Origin: JANXXV01 sp038230275
Lineage (GTDB): Bacteria; Acidobacteriota; Terriglobia; Bryobacterales; Bryobacteraceae
Assembly: GCA_038230275.1 (NCBI GenBank)
Contig: JBBRNO010000089.1
Coordinates: 1-27,091, forward strand
DNA: 27,091 bases
Direction of reading: 5' to 3'
The notes beneath the pieces were generated by a model. It saw nothing but the letters and a program-made list of their open reading frames with translations, made no database searches and was not told where the DNA came from. The first letter of the stretch is position 1; the number at the start of each line of letters is the position of its first letter. The position numbers were made by a program, and so were the translations under genes. Shown piece by piece: positions 16,543 to 24,383 of the stretch.

Positions 16543-16761
16543 TCAGGCAGGTTCAGCTATACTGGCCTTGTCGATCATTCGATAAAGCAACAATGCCAGT
16601 CCCAAAGAAACGTCTTCTCCAAGAGAGGCGCTGATACGATTGGAAATCAGCACGGTCAGCCGCCAGGGAACGAATTGCCAGTAGGAAAGAATCAGACCCG
16701 CCACGCATACCAACAAATATCGGTTTTCCAGTTCATTTTCTAAGGCAAGCATATGCTCCAT
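16543..16761 (-). CDS. Possible small membrane protein of unknown function
   Basis: A 72-residue reading frame (MEHMLALENELENRYLLVCV...) with a hydrophobic segment around YLLVCVAGLILSYWQFV and a second around LGLALLLY. ATG 16761 is preceded by GGAG at 8 nt, a better match than the alternatives GTG 16770 or ATG 16752. Third codon positions look coding-like. It lies just upstream of the EAL-HDOD gene and divergent from the HAD gene, whose start it may overlap by a few bases. I do not recognise a family; it may be spurious. Confidence 0.4.
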   Translation of the reverse strand: MEHMLALENELENRYLLVCVAGLILSYWQFVPWRLTVLISNRISASLGEDVSLGLALLLYRMIDKASIAEPA

Positions 16762-17460
16762 TCCGTCCACTCCATGCCACCGTCAACCCCGCTCGAATTG
16801 GTGATTTTCGACTGCGATGGAGTCCTTGTCGACAGCGAAGCGCTAGGTTGCCAAACCTTGCTGGAACTCGCCGCGGAATACGGAGTCGATATCGGCCTTC
16901 CTGAAGCCCTGCACTTGTTCCGCGGCCGCAAGATGTCCGTCTGCGTCGCGGAAATCGAAAGACGCAGGGGCGCCACCGTTCCGTCCACGTTCATTCCCAG
17001 CGTACGAGCCCGTATGGCCGATACATTTCGCCGTGAATTGCGCGCAGTCGATGGCATTCGCGCCGCGCTCGATTCCATCAGCCTGCCGTTTTGCGTGGCT
17101 TCCAGCGGTCCGCGGGAGAAAATACACCTTTCGCTAGAACTTACCGGTCTGTTGCCGCTATTTTCAGATAGGATCTTTAGTGCCTACGAGGTGGGAAGTT
17201 GGAAACCGGACCCGGGACTCTTTTTGCACGCCGCCAATGCGATGCGCGTTGCACCCGCCGCGTGCGCCGTAATTGAAGATAGCCTGCCGGGTGTTCAGGC
17301 TGGGATTGCGGCGGGTATGCAGGTCTTCGCCTACACCCCCGCCGGGGATAATCAGATGCTCGCGCGCGAAGGCGCAATCATCTTCCATTCCATGCCGGAC
17401 CTGCCCGCCTACTTGCGCGGCTCGCTTGAGGGCGGCACCAGCCCCTTCAACCGCATGTAG
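16753..17460 (+). CDS. HAD-superfamily phosphatase, YieH-like (6-phosphogluconate phosphatase type)
   Basis: A 235-residue HAD subfamily IA hydrolase. Motif I is FDCDGVLVDSE (D20 nucleophile, D22), motif II ASSGP (116-120), motif III lysine K151 in WKPDPGLFLHAANAM, and motif IV EDSLPGVQAGIAAGM (E175, D176). The segment WKPDP...HAA.AM resembles E. coli YieH, a 6-phosphogluconate phosphatase, more than beta-phosphoglucomutase, though HAD substrate calls by eye are weak. ATG 16753 has AAGG at 16742-16745; ATG 16774 is an alternative start closer to the usual family length. The last 52 bp overlap the convergent DinB gene. Confidence 0.85.
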   Translation: MLHSVHSMPPSTPLELVIFDCDGVLVDSEALGCQTLLELAAEYGVDIGLPEALHLFRGRKMSVCVAEIERRRGATVPSTFIPSVRARMADTFRRELRAVDGIRAALDSISLPFCVASSGPREKIHLSLELTGLLPLFSDRIFSAYEVGSWKPDPGLFLHAANAMRVAPAACAVIEDSLPGVQAGIAAGMQVFAYTPAGDNQMLAREGAIIFHSMPDLPAYLRGSLEGGTSPFNRM

Positions 17461-17927
17461 GTTACGATATTTCCGTAATGTTCGAAGTTGTGCGCCGTGT
17501 TGAAGGATAAAATGTTCAGCCGTGTGCGTTCCCCGCTACCGAATTTCATCACTTCCGCCGCATTGGCATCGGTGAGGGCGGCATAGGCTTTGTCGCAATA
17601 AGCGAAGGCATCCTGCAGCGCCTTCACCAACTCTTCCTTAGTTGACTTGGACTTCTCAATTCCTAAGGCAGGATTCTTTTCGCCCAGCGCAGCCGAGCAG
17701 AAGGTATATTGCGCGTCAGCCACATGGCCCAACAGTTGCGCGAATGAGCGCACCTCCGGGACCGGCCTGTAGGCGAAGTTCAGATCCGGCATCTTCTCCG
17801 CCGACCTCTGAATCACCCCTTTCACCTGATTCTGATACGCGGTTGCGCCGCCCGCCAACGTCTTCAGATCCGGAGCCTGCGCCATGGCTCCAGAAACCAA
17901 AACTACCCCCAGCAAAGCTATTTTCAT
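17409..17927 (-). CDS. Exported DinB-like protein
   Basis: A 172-residue protein with a signal peptide (MKIALLGVVLVSGAMAQA, cleavage near AQA) and a DinB/YfiT four-helix bundle: H68 in LLGHVADAQ, then H146 and H150 in NTAHNFEHYGNIVTYMRLKG, the usual His3 metal site. Members of this superfamily include metal-dependent thiol transferases (mycothiol/bacillithiol), but exported forms common in Acidobacteria have no assigned function. ATG 17927 is chosen over GTG 17933 because GGAGG at 17936-17940 is 8 nt from the ATG and only 2 nt from the GTG. Confidence 0.85.
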   Translation of the reverse strand: MKIALLGVVLVSGAMAQAPDLKTLAGGATAYQNQVKGVIQRSAEKMPDLNFAYRPVPEVRSFAQLLGHVADAQYTFCSAALGEKNPALGIEKSKSTKEELVKALQDAFAYCDKAYAALTDANAAEVMKFGSGERTRLNILSFNTAHNFEHYGNIVTYMRLKGLVPPSSEPRK

Positions 17928-18122
17928 TTCCACTTCCTCCAGTGAATTCCATGGTACCTGAAATATGAATCCGTTCTTCCCCTAAGGCGGATAGAGTGCA
18001 TTCGATTTTTGTGCGCCTCATCGCATACAGAGCCACCGAACTGAATTGACTTCCATACCGCACCAGGCGTATTCCTTAACCCGACTGGGCATATCGCCCA
18101 TTCTCCAGACTTCCGGCACTAA

Positions 18123-18746
18123 GACCACTGGAAACGGGTAGCAACCTGTGAGGCGGAAGCGGAGGTAGCCGGGCTGACGAAGCGCATCGAGTGCGAGTTC
18201 CACAGCCTCTCCTTCCCATCTCCGGCCACAGGCTTTGCGGTAGGTTCATCCTTGGGCCTGCCTAACGGATTCGTGCTGTTCAAGACAACGGACGGCGGCG
18301 TCTCCTGGCAACATTCCGTTGTGCCGACTGAGGAGGGCAGGGCTGAAAACGTCGTCTTCGTCGACGAGAAGACTGGTTACGTCCGCATTGGCTATCCCGA
18401 CACCGGAATTCTGTACCGGACCAACGACGGCGGTCAGAGATGGACCCGGGTGGCGGCTTCTCCTGGGAAATCCATCCGATTCGCTGATCCGGAGGTTGGC
18501 TGGGCTTTTCATTACAACAAACTTAGCTACACCGTCAGCGGCGGGAAGATGTGGACCTCGCGCAATTCCGCTTTTCCTGTCAGCGCCAGGGCCTTCAGTC
18601 TATCGAACCGTCACCGCGCCTACGCCTCAGGCGATCATGGCATGGTCTACCGATATAGCGTTGTCCCGGCCAACTACATAGGAAAAGGGATGATCGATGC
18701 GCCGATGATGCCCGGCTACGTTCCGCCAGTGAAGCGCGGAAATTGA
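18123..18746 (+). pseudogene. Truncated YCF48/BNR-type beta-propeller remnant
   Basis: An open frame follows a TAA at 18120 and runs DHWKRVATCEAEAEVAG... to KRGN with no initiation codon or Shine-Dalgarno at its beginning. It contains propeller repeats of the photosystem-II-assembly YCF48 / BNR kind: FPSPATGFAVG followed by LFKTTDGGVSW, then FVDEKTGYVRIG followed by LYRTNDGGQRW, then FADPEVGWAFH. The preceding frame ends TSGTKTTGNG at 18132-18134, as if one blade continued across a frameshift near 18120-18130. I therefore read it as the 3' part of a gene whose N-terminal half, including any signal peptide, is lost. A short functional protein starting at TTG 18252 is possible but unlikely. Confidence 0.6.
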
Positions 18747-18870
18747 AAAATCGCGTGGTGCCGATGAGCGCGCCATAAGATCCGGGCGAAAGTGGCCGAT
18801 ACGTCTCTCTAGCGAAGATATTTCCGGATAGTTTGCGGTGAGTACTTCGCGGCGCGGGAGGCGTCGGCTT

Positions 18871-19163
18871 GTGAAAATTGGAACAAAGATCATCGTAGTA
18901 GCTGTTGGTTCAGTGTTCATAACCGCTGCGGCGGCTTTGCTGATACGGCTTTGCTGATACAGAGAGCGGTAATCCGCGGGCAGAGCCTTGAACTGATCCG
19001 TGGGAATTCAGCTGGGCTCAAAAGCGATTCACCAAATGGATCACTTAACCCAACTCAATGCAGGAGCTCAGAGCAGGGCGCAGCCGCTGGCGAAGAGCTG
19101 ACTGCGCAGGCTGAATCGATCAACAGCGTCGCGCAACAATTGCAGGCACTGGTGCTGGGATAA
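18871..19163 (+). pseudogene. Collapsed methyl-accepting chemotaxis protein gene
   Basis: GTG 18871, with GGGAGG at 18856-18861, opens a typical chemoreceptor N-terminus: VKIGTKIIVVAVGSVFITAA, a first membrane helix. An exact 14-bp tandem duplication at 18933-18960 then shifts the frame into a stop at 18955. Removing one copy restores AALLIQRAVIRGQSLELIR. Soon after, without any periplasmic, HAMP or hairpin-tip coding, comes the end of a signalling domain in two frames: AIHQMDHLTQLNAG (from 19024), then GAAAGEELTAQAESINSVA and a final LVLG with TAA at 19161. An intact receptor would need well over 1 kb more, so most of the gene has been deleted. Confidence 0.75.
18933..18960 (+). repeat. Exact 14-bp tandem duplication inside the chemoreceptor pseudogene
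   Basis: GGCTTTGCTGATAC occurs twice in succession (18933-18946 and 18947-18960). The length is not a multiple of three, and removing one copy restores the receptor reading frame. Confidence 0.97.
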
Positions 19164-19421
19164 CCCCCAGCGGCGGAGCATTCCTTGTCCGCGCGGAGGG
19201 TGGTCCTACATCCGGAGTGTATTAGGATAACCGGCCAGTAGCGGGGCCGGCGAAACGGTGTAAAATTGCGGCAGACTGGCCTCGCGGTGCAAAAGAAAAA
19301 TACCCGCCGGCCAATGGTCACCACGAACGCCGTTCTGGAGTACGATAAAGTTTCGGGATTTGCAGTAATCGGCCGGTGAAACATGTACCAAAGAAGGAAA
19401 ATGCAACAAATAGGAGGCAAG
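19164..19421 (+). other. Intergenic leader of the SLH-protein gene
   Basis: About 258 bp without a supported gene. One hairpin with a 6-bp GC stem, CCGGCC (19231-19236) paired with GGCCGG (19245-19250), is visible but has no T-run, so it is not a clear terminator. The promoter of the SLH-protein gene presumably lies here; I cannot pick convincing -35/-10 boxes. I recognise no known riboswitch class. Confidence 0.4.
19412..19417 (+). promoter_or_regulatory. Ribosome binding site of the SLH-protein gene
   Basis: AGGAGG 4 nt before ATG 19422. It supports that start rather than the upstream in-frame ATGs at 19383 and 19401. Confidence 0.65.
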
Positions 19422-22400
19422 ATGAAATTGACGAATCCGCGCGGCGTGCCCAGACCTTTCGCGAGTGCAATGCTGATTTCTTTAGGATTGGTAATCCATG
19501 GTGTGGCAACTGCCCAAAGGCCCTCCATTCAGATTAGTGGGTCTGGAGCCGGTCGTTCCCCGGTCTCCACTCAACCCGTAGGCTCGCGTGTTCCCGCGGT
19601 CCAAGCTCCCGGTCAGTTCAAGGCGTGGGAAGGATTTACGACTACCAACTACCTGAATACCGAGCAGTATGTCTTCACGCCTCCGATTGCGTCCACCGCG
19701 GCAGGTCCAGTCAATATCATCAATATCGTAAATCGCCGAATCTCGATGTACGATAATCCGAACGCGATTGTTCCCTTGAGCCCGAGCGGAACCCGAGTTC
19801 CGCAAGTTCTTAGCCCCACCAGCTATATCCCCACCAGCGAGGCGTTGCTGGATGCATGGTTGGGCGAAACAGTGTTAAACCAACTGTGCCCCACCGGGCG
19901 CGATAGCAATATCAGTTGCCTGGTGGATAATGCGAGCGTCCGCTACGACCAGATGCACGGACGATTTCTGGTGTTGATGACCGTAACCGATACAGGGGTT
20001 GAAACGCTGGGCAACATTGTCACGAAGCCCAGAAAGGCAAGCTGGGTGCTGTTGATTTCCAAGTTCAGCCAGTTCTCGGTTCTAGGTACCCCTGGGAGTT
20101 CGGATGTGTTCATCACTCCTACGCCGCCCATTGGCTCCACCAGTGGCGTTAACATTGCCAATTGGAGCGTCTACTATGGCAACGCGCTAAACGCCCTGGG
20201 TACGGATGGCTTCGGCAACGTGACCACCACGAACACGACCGCCAGCGGGCCTGGACCCGGAAACATCAACTCGCTTCCGGGCATCGTCCCGGTGAACACC
20301 ACCGTTGGACACGACGCAATTTTCGATTGCCGGGCAGGCAGCACAACGGGGGCAGTGGGTCCCATTCAGGTGGCCGTGAACGATCCGCTTCCTACCAAGG
20401 TCTGCTACTTCCCCACCAGCGCACGCCTCGGGATCGATAACGACAACATCATCATCACGTCTGCGGTCGTCAATGTGAACTACTTCATTCCGGCCGCGCC
20501 GACGGCAGTGCCTATCGCCACTTTTGCCGGTACGCGCGTTCGCGTGATCAAGAAAGGCGGCGGCGCACCTGGAGTGGCCGGCGGGCTTTACCAGAGATCT
20601 CTGGTGGGCACCGGGTTGGTGGCGGCGAATCAGTTTGCCGCGACGCCGGACTTGAAGGTTGCCGGAGACTTCTACGATCTGTTCGCCAGCCCGACGCTGG
20701 ATAACCTGCCCTACACCACCTTCGCTGGCACAGTAGCATTTTCCCCGTACACGCTGGCGCCCATCGTAGCGCCTCTGGCTCCCGGTCAGGCTCCCTTCTG
20801 CGAACCGGCCCGTGTGCGCGGCCGCGCCTCCGCCAGCTACACCAATTCCATGGTGCCGGCCGGTCACTCCTCTCAGTCTTACGTGGAATGCGTGGTCTCT
20901 ACGCAGAATCCCGCCGGCTTGGGCAATCCCGATATTCCGCAAAATATCATTTATGTGCAGCCGATTGTTTATACGCCGCTCAATCCCATCAATCTTGCGG
21001 CAAATACGAACGGCACCATTCCTTTCTGGGTGTCGCTGGTAGGCAACGGAACCACCGGCGCGGCAGGAATGCAAACGGCCTTTGTCGAACCATTCGTGAA
21101 TCCCAGTGTCGTTCCGCAGGGTAACTATCTTGGTACGGTAGGCGGTCCCACCGGACTGGCCCCGCCCTTCAACGTGGGTGACGATCGCGTCCACGATTTG
21201 ATATTCCGCGAAGGTCACCTCTACAATGCGCGGGTGGGAGGCTTGGTGGTAACCGCTCTATTGACTCGCCCGGTCGGAAGTCCGCTGGGTAACGCGGTGG
21301 ACAATGACGGGGCGCAGAATGACGGAGTTCAGCAACTTGGTCCCGCGGCTGACATCTTCCAGGTGAACGGAAATCCGCTCAGCACAACCGTCTTCTACGA
21401 CGTGATCCAGAAGCTGACGGCCGGACCGGCCGGAGCCATCGTCAACCCGGTGTTGCTTTCCAAGTGGACCAATACCAACGCCTACGCTCCGATGTACGAT
21501 GTGCCGTCGAATGTGGCCACCCAGGGACAGACCTCGCCTATCAACGTGTTCCCCTGGCTTGAGAAGCTGTTCGTGGCAACCACCTATCCGCAGCTTACCG
21601 CCTCAGATCCGCGTGCCAACCTAGGCACCCAGGGGTTCATAACGGGGAACAACATAGCCACCTGCGTGGCCAGTAACGTAATTCCGAATATCGTTGGCGG
21701 TGTTTCCACGTCGACCCTGGGCTATCCCGGTCTCTACGACATGCGCTGCGGGAACGATGTTTTTGACAATCGCCAGAACTTCCGCGATCCCATCACCGGC
21801 CAACTGGTGATTAACATCCCGAACAATCCCGCGCGATTGCCAATAACGCCGGGGGTTCGTGGTGGAGCCAGTACCGATCCTAATAACGGCAGCCTTTGGA
21901 ACTTCGGACTCTACGCAACGCACCGCTTCGGCGGCGTGGGCAACGGAGGCCAACTGGGTTCCTACATTGCCAACTACGACCTCAGTTTCCCCACCAGCGA
22001 TCCGTACGGAAACAACACCACGCTGTTCGCGGACTGCAATTCGCTGGCCACGTGTCCGTTCTTCGTGCAGGTGCAAACGGCGTCCCAACTTGGGCTGGTA
22101 GCGGCGAAGGCCGACGGCACGGTTGGGTTAAACGATCAGGTCACCAGAAGGGAGATGGCGAAACTGGTCATTCTTTCTATGATGGATGAGCTGGCGATTA
22201 CAGATTACTTGAACGCCACCGGAGGTTGCACCACTAGCTTTGCTGACGTCGCGGCGGGTTGCGCAGGCGGGCAGCCGGTTGCGTCGGTCACCAATACATC
22301 CGGTGCGGCCAATGGCTGGCGGTATATCGAAACCTTACGCCGCAAGAAAATCACCACAGGTTGCCTGGTCAACGATGCCATCGCTAATTTCTGCCCAGCC

Positions 22401-22733
22401 GATTTCCTGACTAGAGGGCAAATGGCGGTGTTCATCATTCGCGCGAAATTGGGCAACGTCTATCCGTCCGTGATTTCCGGCTGCCCCGGCCTCAATGGTC
22501 CGGCTTGTCCAGGAATCGTAGCCGGCGATGGCTTCGGTGTTACCGTTGGGGCGACACCGTATTTTACGGATGTCCCGTCCACCAATCCGTTCTTCCTCTA
22601 CATTCAAAAGATGTATGAATTGCGCATTAGCAACGGAACCGCTCCTCCTCCATCGGTGCCGCTTTACAGCGATGGGCAGACTCTGCCGCGAGGTCAACTC
22701 CTCGCATTCATCGTTCGCGCATTCTTCTTCTAA
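19422..22733 (+). CDS. Large secreted protein with three C-terminal SLH domains
   Basis: A 1103-residue exported protein. The N-terminus (MKLTNPRGVPRPFASAM...) is a signal peptide ending near VATAQ. Residues from about 30 to 870 are rich in Gly, Pro, Thr, Asn and Val. Segments such as VRYDQMHGRFLVL, SWVLLISKFSQF and ARLGIDNDNIIIT look like blades of a beta-propeller-like surface domain (inference). Three SLH-type repeats close the protein: VGLNDQVTRREMAKLVI (about 897), FCPADFLTRGQMAVFIIRAK (about 985-1000) and LPRGQLLAFIVRAFFF at the very end. SLH domains anchor proteins to cell-wall polymer or outer envelope. Cysteine pairs flank the repeats (CTTSFADVAAGC; GCLVNDAIANFC), a style I associate with Acidobacteria. 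A strong terminator follows, so it is probably a single-gene unit. Confidence 0.85.
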   Translation: MKLTNPRGVPRPFASAMLISLGLVIHGVATAQRPSIQISGSGAGRSPVSTQPVGSRVPAVQAPGQFKAWEGFTTTNYLNTEQYVFTPPIASTAAGPVNIINIVNRRISMYDNPNAIVPLSPSGTRVPQVLSPTSYIPTSEALLDAWLGETVLNQLCPTGRDSNISCLVDNASVRYDQMHGRFLVLMTVTDTGVETLGNIVTKPRKASWVLLISKFSQFSVLGTPGSSDVFITPTPPIGSTSGVNIANWSVYYGNALNALGTDGFGNVTTTNTTASGPGPGNINSLPGIVPVNTTVGHDAIFDCRAGSTTGAVGPIQVAVNDPLPTKVCYFPTSARLGIDNDNIIITSAVVNVNYFIPAAPTAVPIATFAGTRVRVIKKGGGAPGVAGGLYQRSLVGTGLVAANQFAATPDLKVAGDFYDLFASPTLDNLPYTTFAGTVAFSPYTLAPIVAPLAPGQAPFCEPARVRGRASASYTNSMVPAGHSSQSYVECVVSTQNPAGLGNPDIPQNIIYVQPIVYTPLNPINLAANTNGTIPFWVSLVGNGTTGAAGMQTAFVEPFVNPSVVPQGNYLGTVGGPTGLAPPFNVGDDRVHDLIFREGHLYNARVGGLVVTALLTRPVGSPLGNAVDNDGAQNDGVQQLGPAADIFQVNGNPLSTTVFYDVIQKLTAGPAGAIVNPVLLSKWTNTNAYAPMYDVPSNVATQGQTSPINVFPWLEKLFVATTYPQLTASDPRANLGTQGFITGNNIATCVASNVIPNIVGGVSTSTLGYPGLYDMRCGNDVFDNRQNFRDPITGQLVINIPNNPARLPITPGVRGGASTDPNNGSLWNFGLYATHRFGGVGNGGQLGSYIANYDLSFPTSDPYGNNTTLFADCNSLATCPFFVQVQTASQLGLVAAKADGTVGLNDQVTRREMAKLVILSMMDELAITDYLNATGGCTTSFADVAAGCAGGQPVASVTNTSGAANGWRYIETLRRKKITTGCLVNDAIANFCPADFLTRGQMAVFIIRAKLGNVYPSVISGCPGLNGPACPGIVAGDGFGVTVGATPYFTDVPSTNPFFLYIQKMYELRISNGTAPPPSVPLYSDGQTLPRGQLLAFIVRAFFF

Positions 22734-22771
22734 TGCTGCGCGCGGCCAATCCCGCTTGACGCTTGACAATG

Positions 22772-22804
22772 AGAGCCTCTGGAAACAGGGGCTCTTTCCT
22801 TTTT
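22772..22804 (+). terminator. Intrinsic terminator after the SLH-protein gene
   Basis: A 10-bp stem, AGAGCC-T-CTG / CAG-G-GGCTCT (one T-G pair), is capped by a GAAA tetraloop and followed by TTTCCTTTTT. It lies 38 bp after the stop codon. Confidence 0.9.
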
Positions 22805-22853
22805 GCGAATCTCGCCAGATCAATGGGACAATAGAAATTACAAACGCGGTGGC

Positions 22854-22858
22854 GGAGG
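22854..22858 (+). promoter_or_regulatory. Ribosome binding site fixing the hpnH start
   Basis: GGAGG 8 nt before ATG 22867. The open frame extends upstream to 22528 through the terminator and the SLH gene, but the site and the family N-terminus place the start here. Confidence 0.8.
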
Positions 22859-22866
22859 TGTGCTGG

Positions 22867-23979
22867 ATGGGTGTACCTGTCTCACAGATGTGGACAGTAG
22901 CAACGTACGTGCTGAAGCAGAAGCTCGCCGGGCGGCGGCAGTATCCGCTGGTGCTGATGCTTGAGCCGCTCTTCCGCTGTAATCTCGCCTGTGCAGGCTG
23001 CGGTAAGATCCAATACCCGGCGCACATCTTAAAGAAGAATCTTTCCCCGGAACAGTGCTTTCAAGCCGTCGACGAATGCGGCGCGCCCATGGTTTCCATC
23101 CCCGGCGGCGAGCCGCTGATGCACCCGCAAATCAAGGAAATTGTTGAGGGCCTGGTAGCGCGTAAGAAGTACATCTACCTTTGCACCAACGCGCTGCTGC
23201 TCAAAGAGAAGATCGGCCTGTTCCAGACCAGCAAGTATCTCACTTTCTCAGTCCATATGGACGGCCAGAAAGAGCATCACGACCTGTCGGTCTGTAAAGA
23301 GGGCGGCTACGAAATCGCGGTCGAGGGAATTAAGGAGGCGGTCCAGCGTGGCTTCCGCGTCACCACCAACGCCACTTTCTTTGACGGCGCCGACCCGCAA
23401 AGCCTACGGGATTTCTTCGACGAAATGATGCATCTTGGCGTGGAAGGGATGATGTTGTCTCCCGGCTATTCCTACGACAAGGCGCCAGACCAACAGCATT
23501 TCATGGGACGCGCCCGCACGCGCCGCCTCTTCCACGCGGCCCTGTCAAACCGCAAACCGGAGTGGAAGTTCAATCTCTCTCCCCTCTTCCTGGAATTTTT
23601 GATGGGCAAGCGCAACTTCAGCTGCACGCCTTGGGGCATGCCGACGTACAACCTTTTTGGTTGGCAGAAGCCGTGTTATCTGTTGCAGGACGGCTATGCC
23701 GAGACGTTTGCGGAGTTGATGTCCAGCACCGATTGGGACCGCTACGGCACCGAATCCGGCAACCCGAAGTGCGCCAATTGCATGGTGCACAGCGGATACG
23801 AAGCCTCCGCCGTTCACGCCACATTTAACTCCTTGAGTGGCTTTCTAGCAACTGTGCGCGGAACGCTGTTTTCCAAGTACCCCAGCGCCGAGGCGCAAGC
23901 CGCACTCAGCCAGCCCATGACGCCCGTCCACGCACCGGCCGGGTTGGTCCAACTAAGCGGAAACAATGAACGGCCGTGA
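22867..23979 (+). CDS. hpnH: Adenosyl-hopene transferase HpnH (radical SAM)
   Basis: First step of hopanoid side-chain extension: the 5'-deoxyadenosyl radical from SAM is joined to diploptene to give adenosylhopane, precursor of bacteriohopanetetrol. The 370-residue protein begins MGVPVSQMWTVATYVLKQKL, a standard HpnH opening. The radical SAM cluster motif is CNLACAGC (C38, C42, C45), and SIPGGEPL (77-84) is the SAM-binding glycine motif. MLSPGYSYDKAPDQQHF, CTPWGMPTYN, FGWQKPCYLLQDGYAETF and CANCMVHSGYEASAV are near-invariant family blocks. A promoter could sit in the roughly 60 bp after the SLH terminator. Its stop overlaps the GTG of the next gene (GTGA). Confidence 0.95.
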   Translation: MGVPVSQMWTVATYVLKQKLAGRRQYPLVLMLEPLFRCNLACAGCGKIQYPAHILKKNLSPEQCFQAVDECGAPMVSIPGGEPLMHPQIKEIVEGLVARKKYIYLCTNALLLKEKIGLFQTSKYLTFSVHMDGQKEHHDLSVCKEGGYEIAVEGIKEAVQRGFRVTTNATFFDGADPQSLRDFFDEMMHLGVEGMMLSPGYSYDKAPDQQHFMGRARTRRLFHAALSNRKPEWKFNLSPLFLEFLMGKRNFSCTPWGMPTYNLFGWQKPCYLLQDGYAETFAELMSSTDWDRYGTESGNPKCANCMVHSGYEASAVHATFNSLSGFLATVRGTLFSKYPSAEAQAALSQPMTPVHAPAGLVQLSGNNERP

Positions 23980-24383
23980 CGCCCATCAATCCCGATGAAG
24001 CCGAAGTAGCGGAGGGCACGATTCGCGAGGATCTGCAAGGGCTGGTCTGGCAATCGGCTACCGACGATGAACTCCGCACCGGTCTTGAAAAAGCGTTCGA
24101 TTACCGCGGCGATGTCACCATCCAACTCAAGGATGGGTCCGTCATCGAAGGTTATATCTTCGATCGCCAAACCGGCAGAAGTCTATCTGATTCCCAGGTG
24201 CGCCTGTTCCCGAAAGATCAGGACCGGAAGATAAGCATCTCCTACGCTGAGATAGCCGGCCTCACCTTCAGTGGACGCGACACGGCAGCCGGCAAAAGCT
24301 GGGAAGCCTGGGTTAAGAAATACTGGGAGAAGAAAGCCGCCGGCGAAAAACAAATCGAACTCAAGCCCGAGTCTTTGGACTGA
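23976..24383 (+). CDS. Hypothetical protein translationally coupled to hpnH
   Basis: A 135-residue soluble, charged protein. Its GTG start lies within the hpnH stop (GTGA). The middle, FDYRGDVTIQLKDGSVIEGYIFDRQ, followed by VRLFPKDQDRKISISYAEIAGLTFSGRD, has the alternating pattern of a small beta-barrel (LSm- or SH3-like), and an amphipathic KSWEAWVKKYWEKKAAGEKQ helix comes after. No signal peptide or membrane segment is seen. I do not recognise a named family; the coupling suggests a role with HpnH or with hopanoid-containing membranes. Confidence 0.7.
   Translation: MTPINPDEAEVAEGTIREDLQGLVWQSATDDELRTGLEKAFDYRGDVTIQLKDGSVIEGYIFDRQTGRSLSDSQVRLFPKDQDRKISISYAEIAGLTFSGRDTAAGKSWEAWVKKYWEKKAAGEKQIELKPESLD

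Noticed and set aside
18018..18203. 61-codon minus-strand frame upstream of the propeller remnant
   Set aside because: No ribosome site or motif; the plus-strand propeller coding overlaps it.
18951..19163. 70-codon plus-strand frame taken as an independent small gene
   Set aside because: It is the post-frameshift part of the chemoreceptor remnant; its start lies within the tandem duplication and there is no ribosome site.
19231..19250. GC-rich hairpin considered as a riboswitch or terminator
   Set aside because: A single 6-bp stem without a T-run or any conserved aptamer core that I recognise.
19055..19528. 157-codon minus-strand frame across the SLH-gene leader
   Set aside because: It overlaps the SLH signal-peptide region and the chemoreceptor remnant antisense; Cys/Pro-rich with no family signature.
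20187..21218. 343-codon minus-strand frame inside the SLH-protein gene
   Set aside because: Arg/Gly/His-rich antisense translation; the SLH frame runs uninterrupted through it with signal peptide and SLH repeats.
22528..22866. Upstream extension of hpnH through the SLH gene and terminator
   Set aside because: It would read through a strong terminator hairpin; GGAGG and the family N-terminus place the start at 22867.
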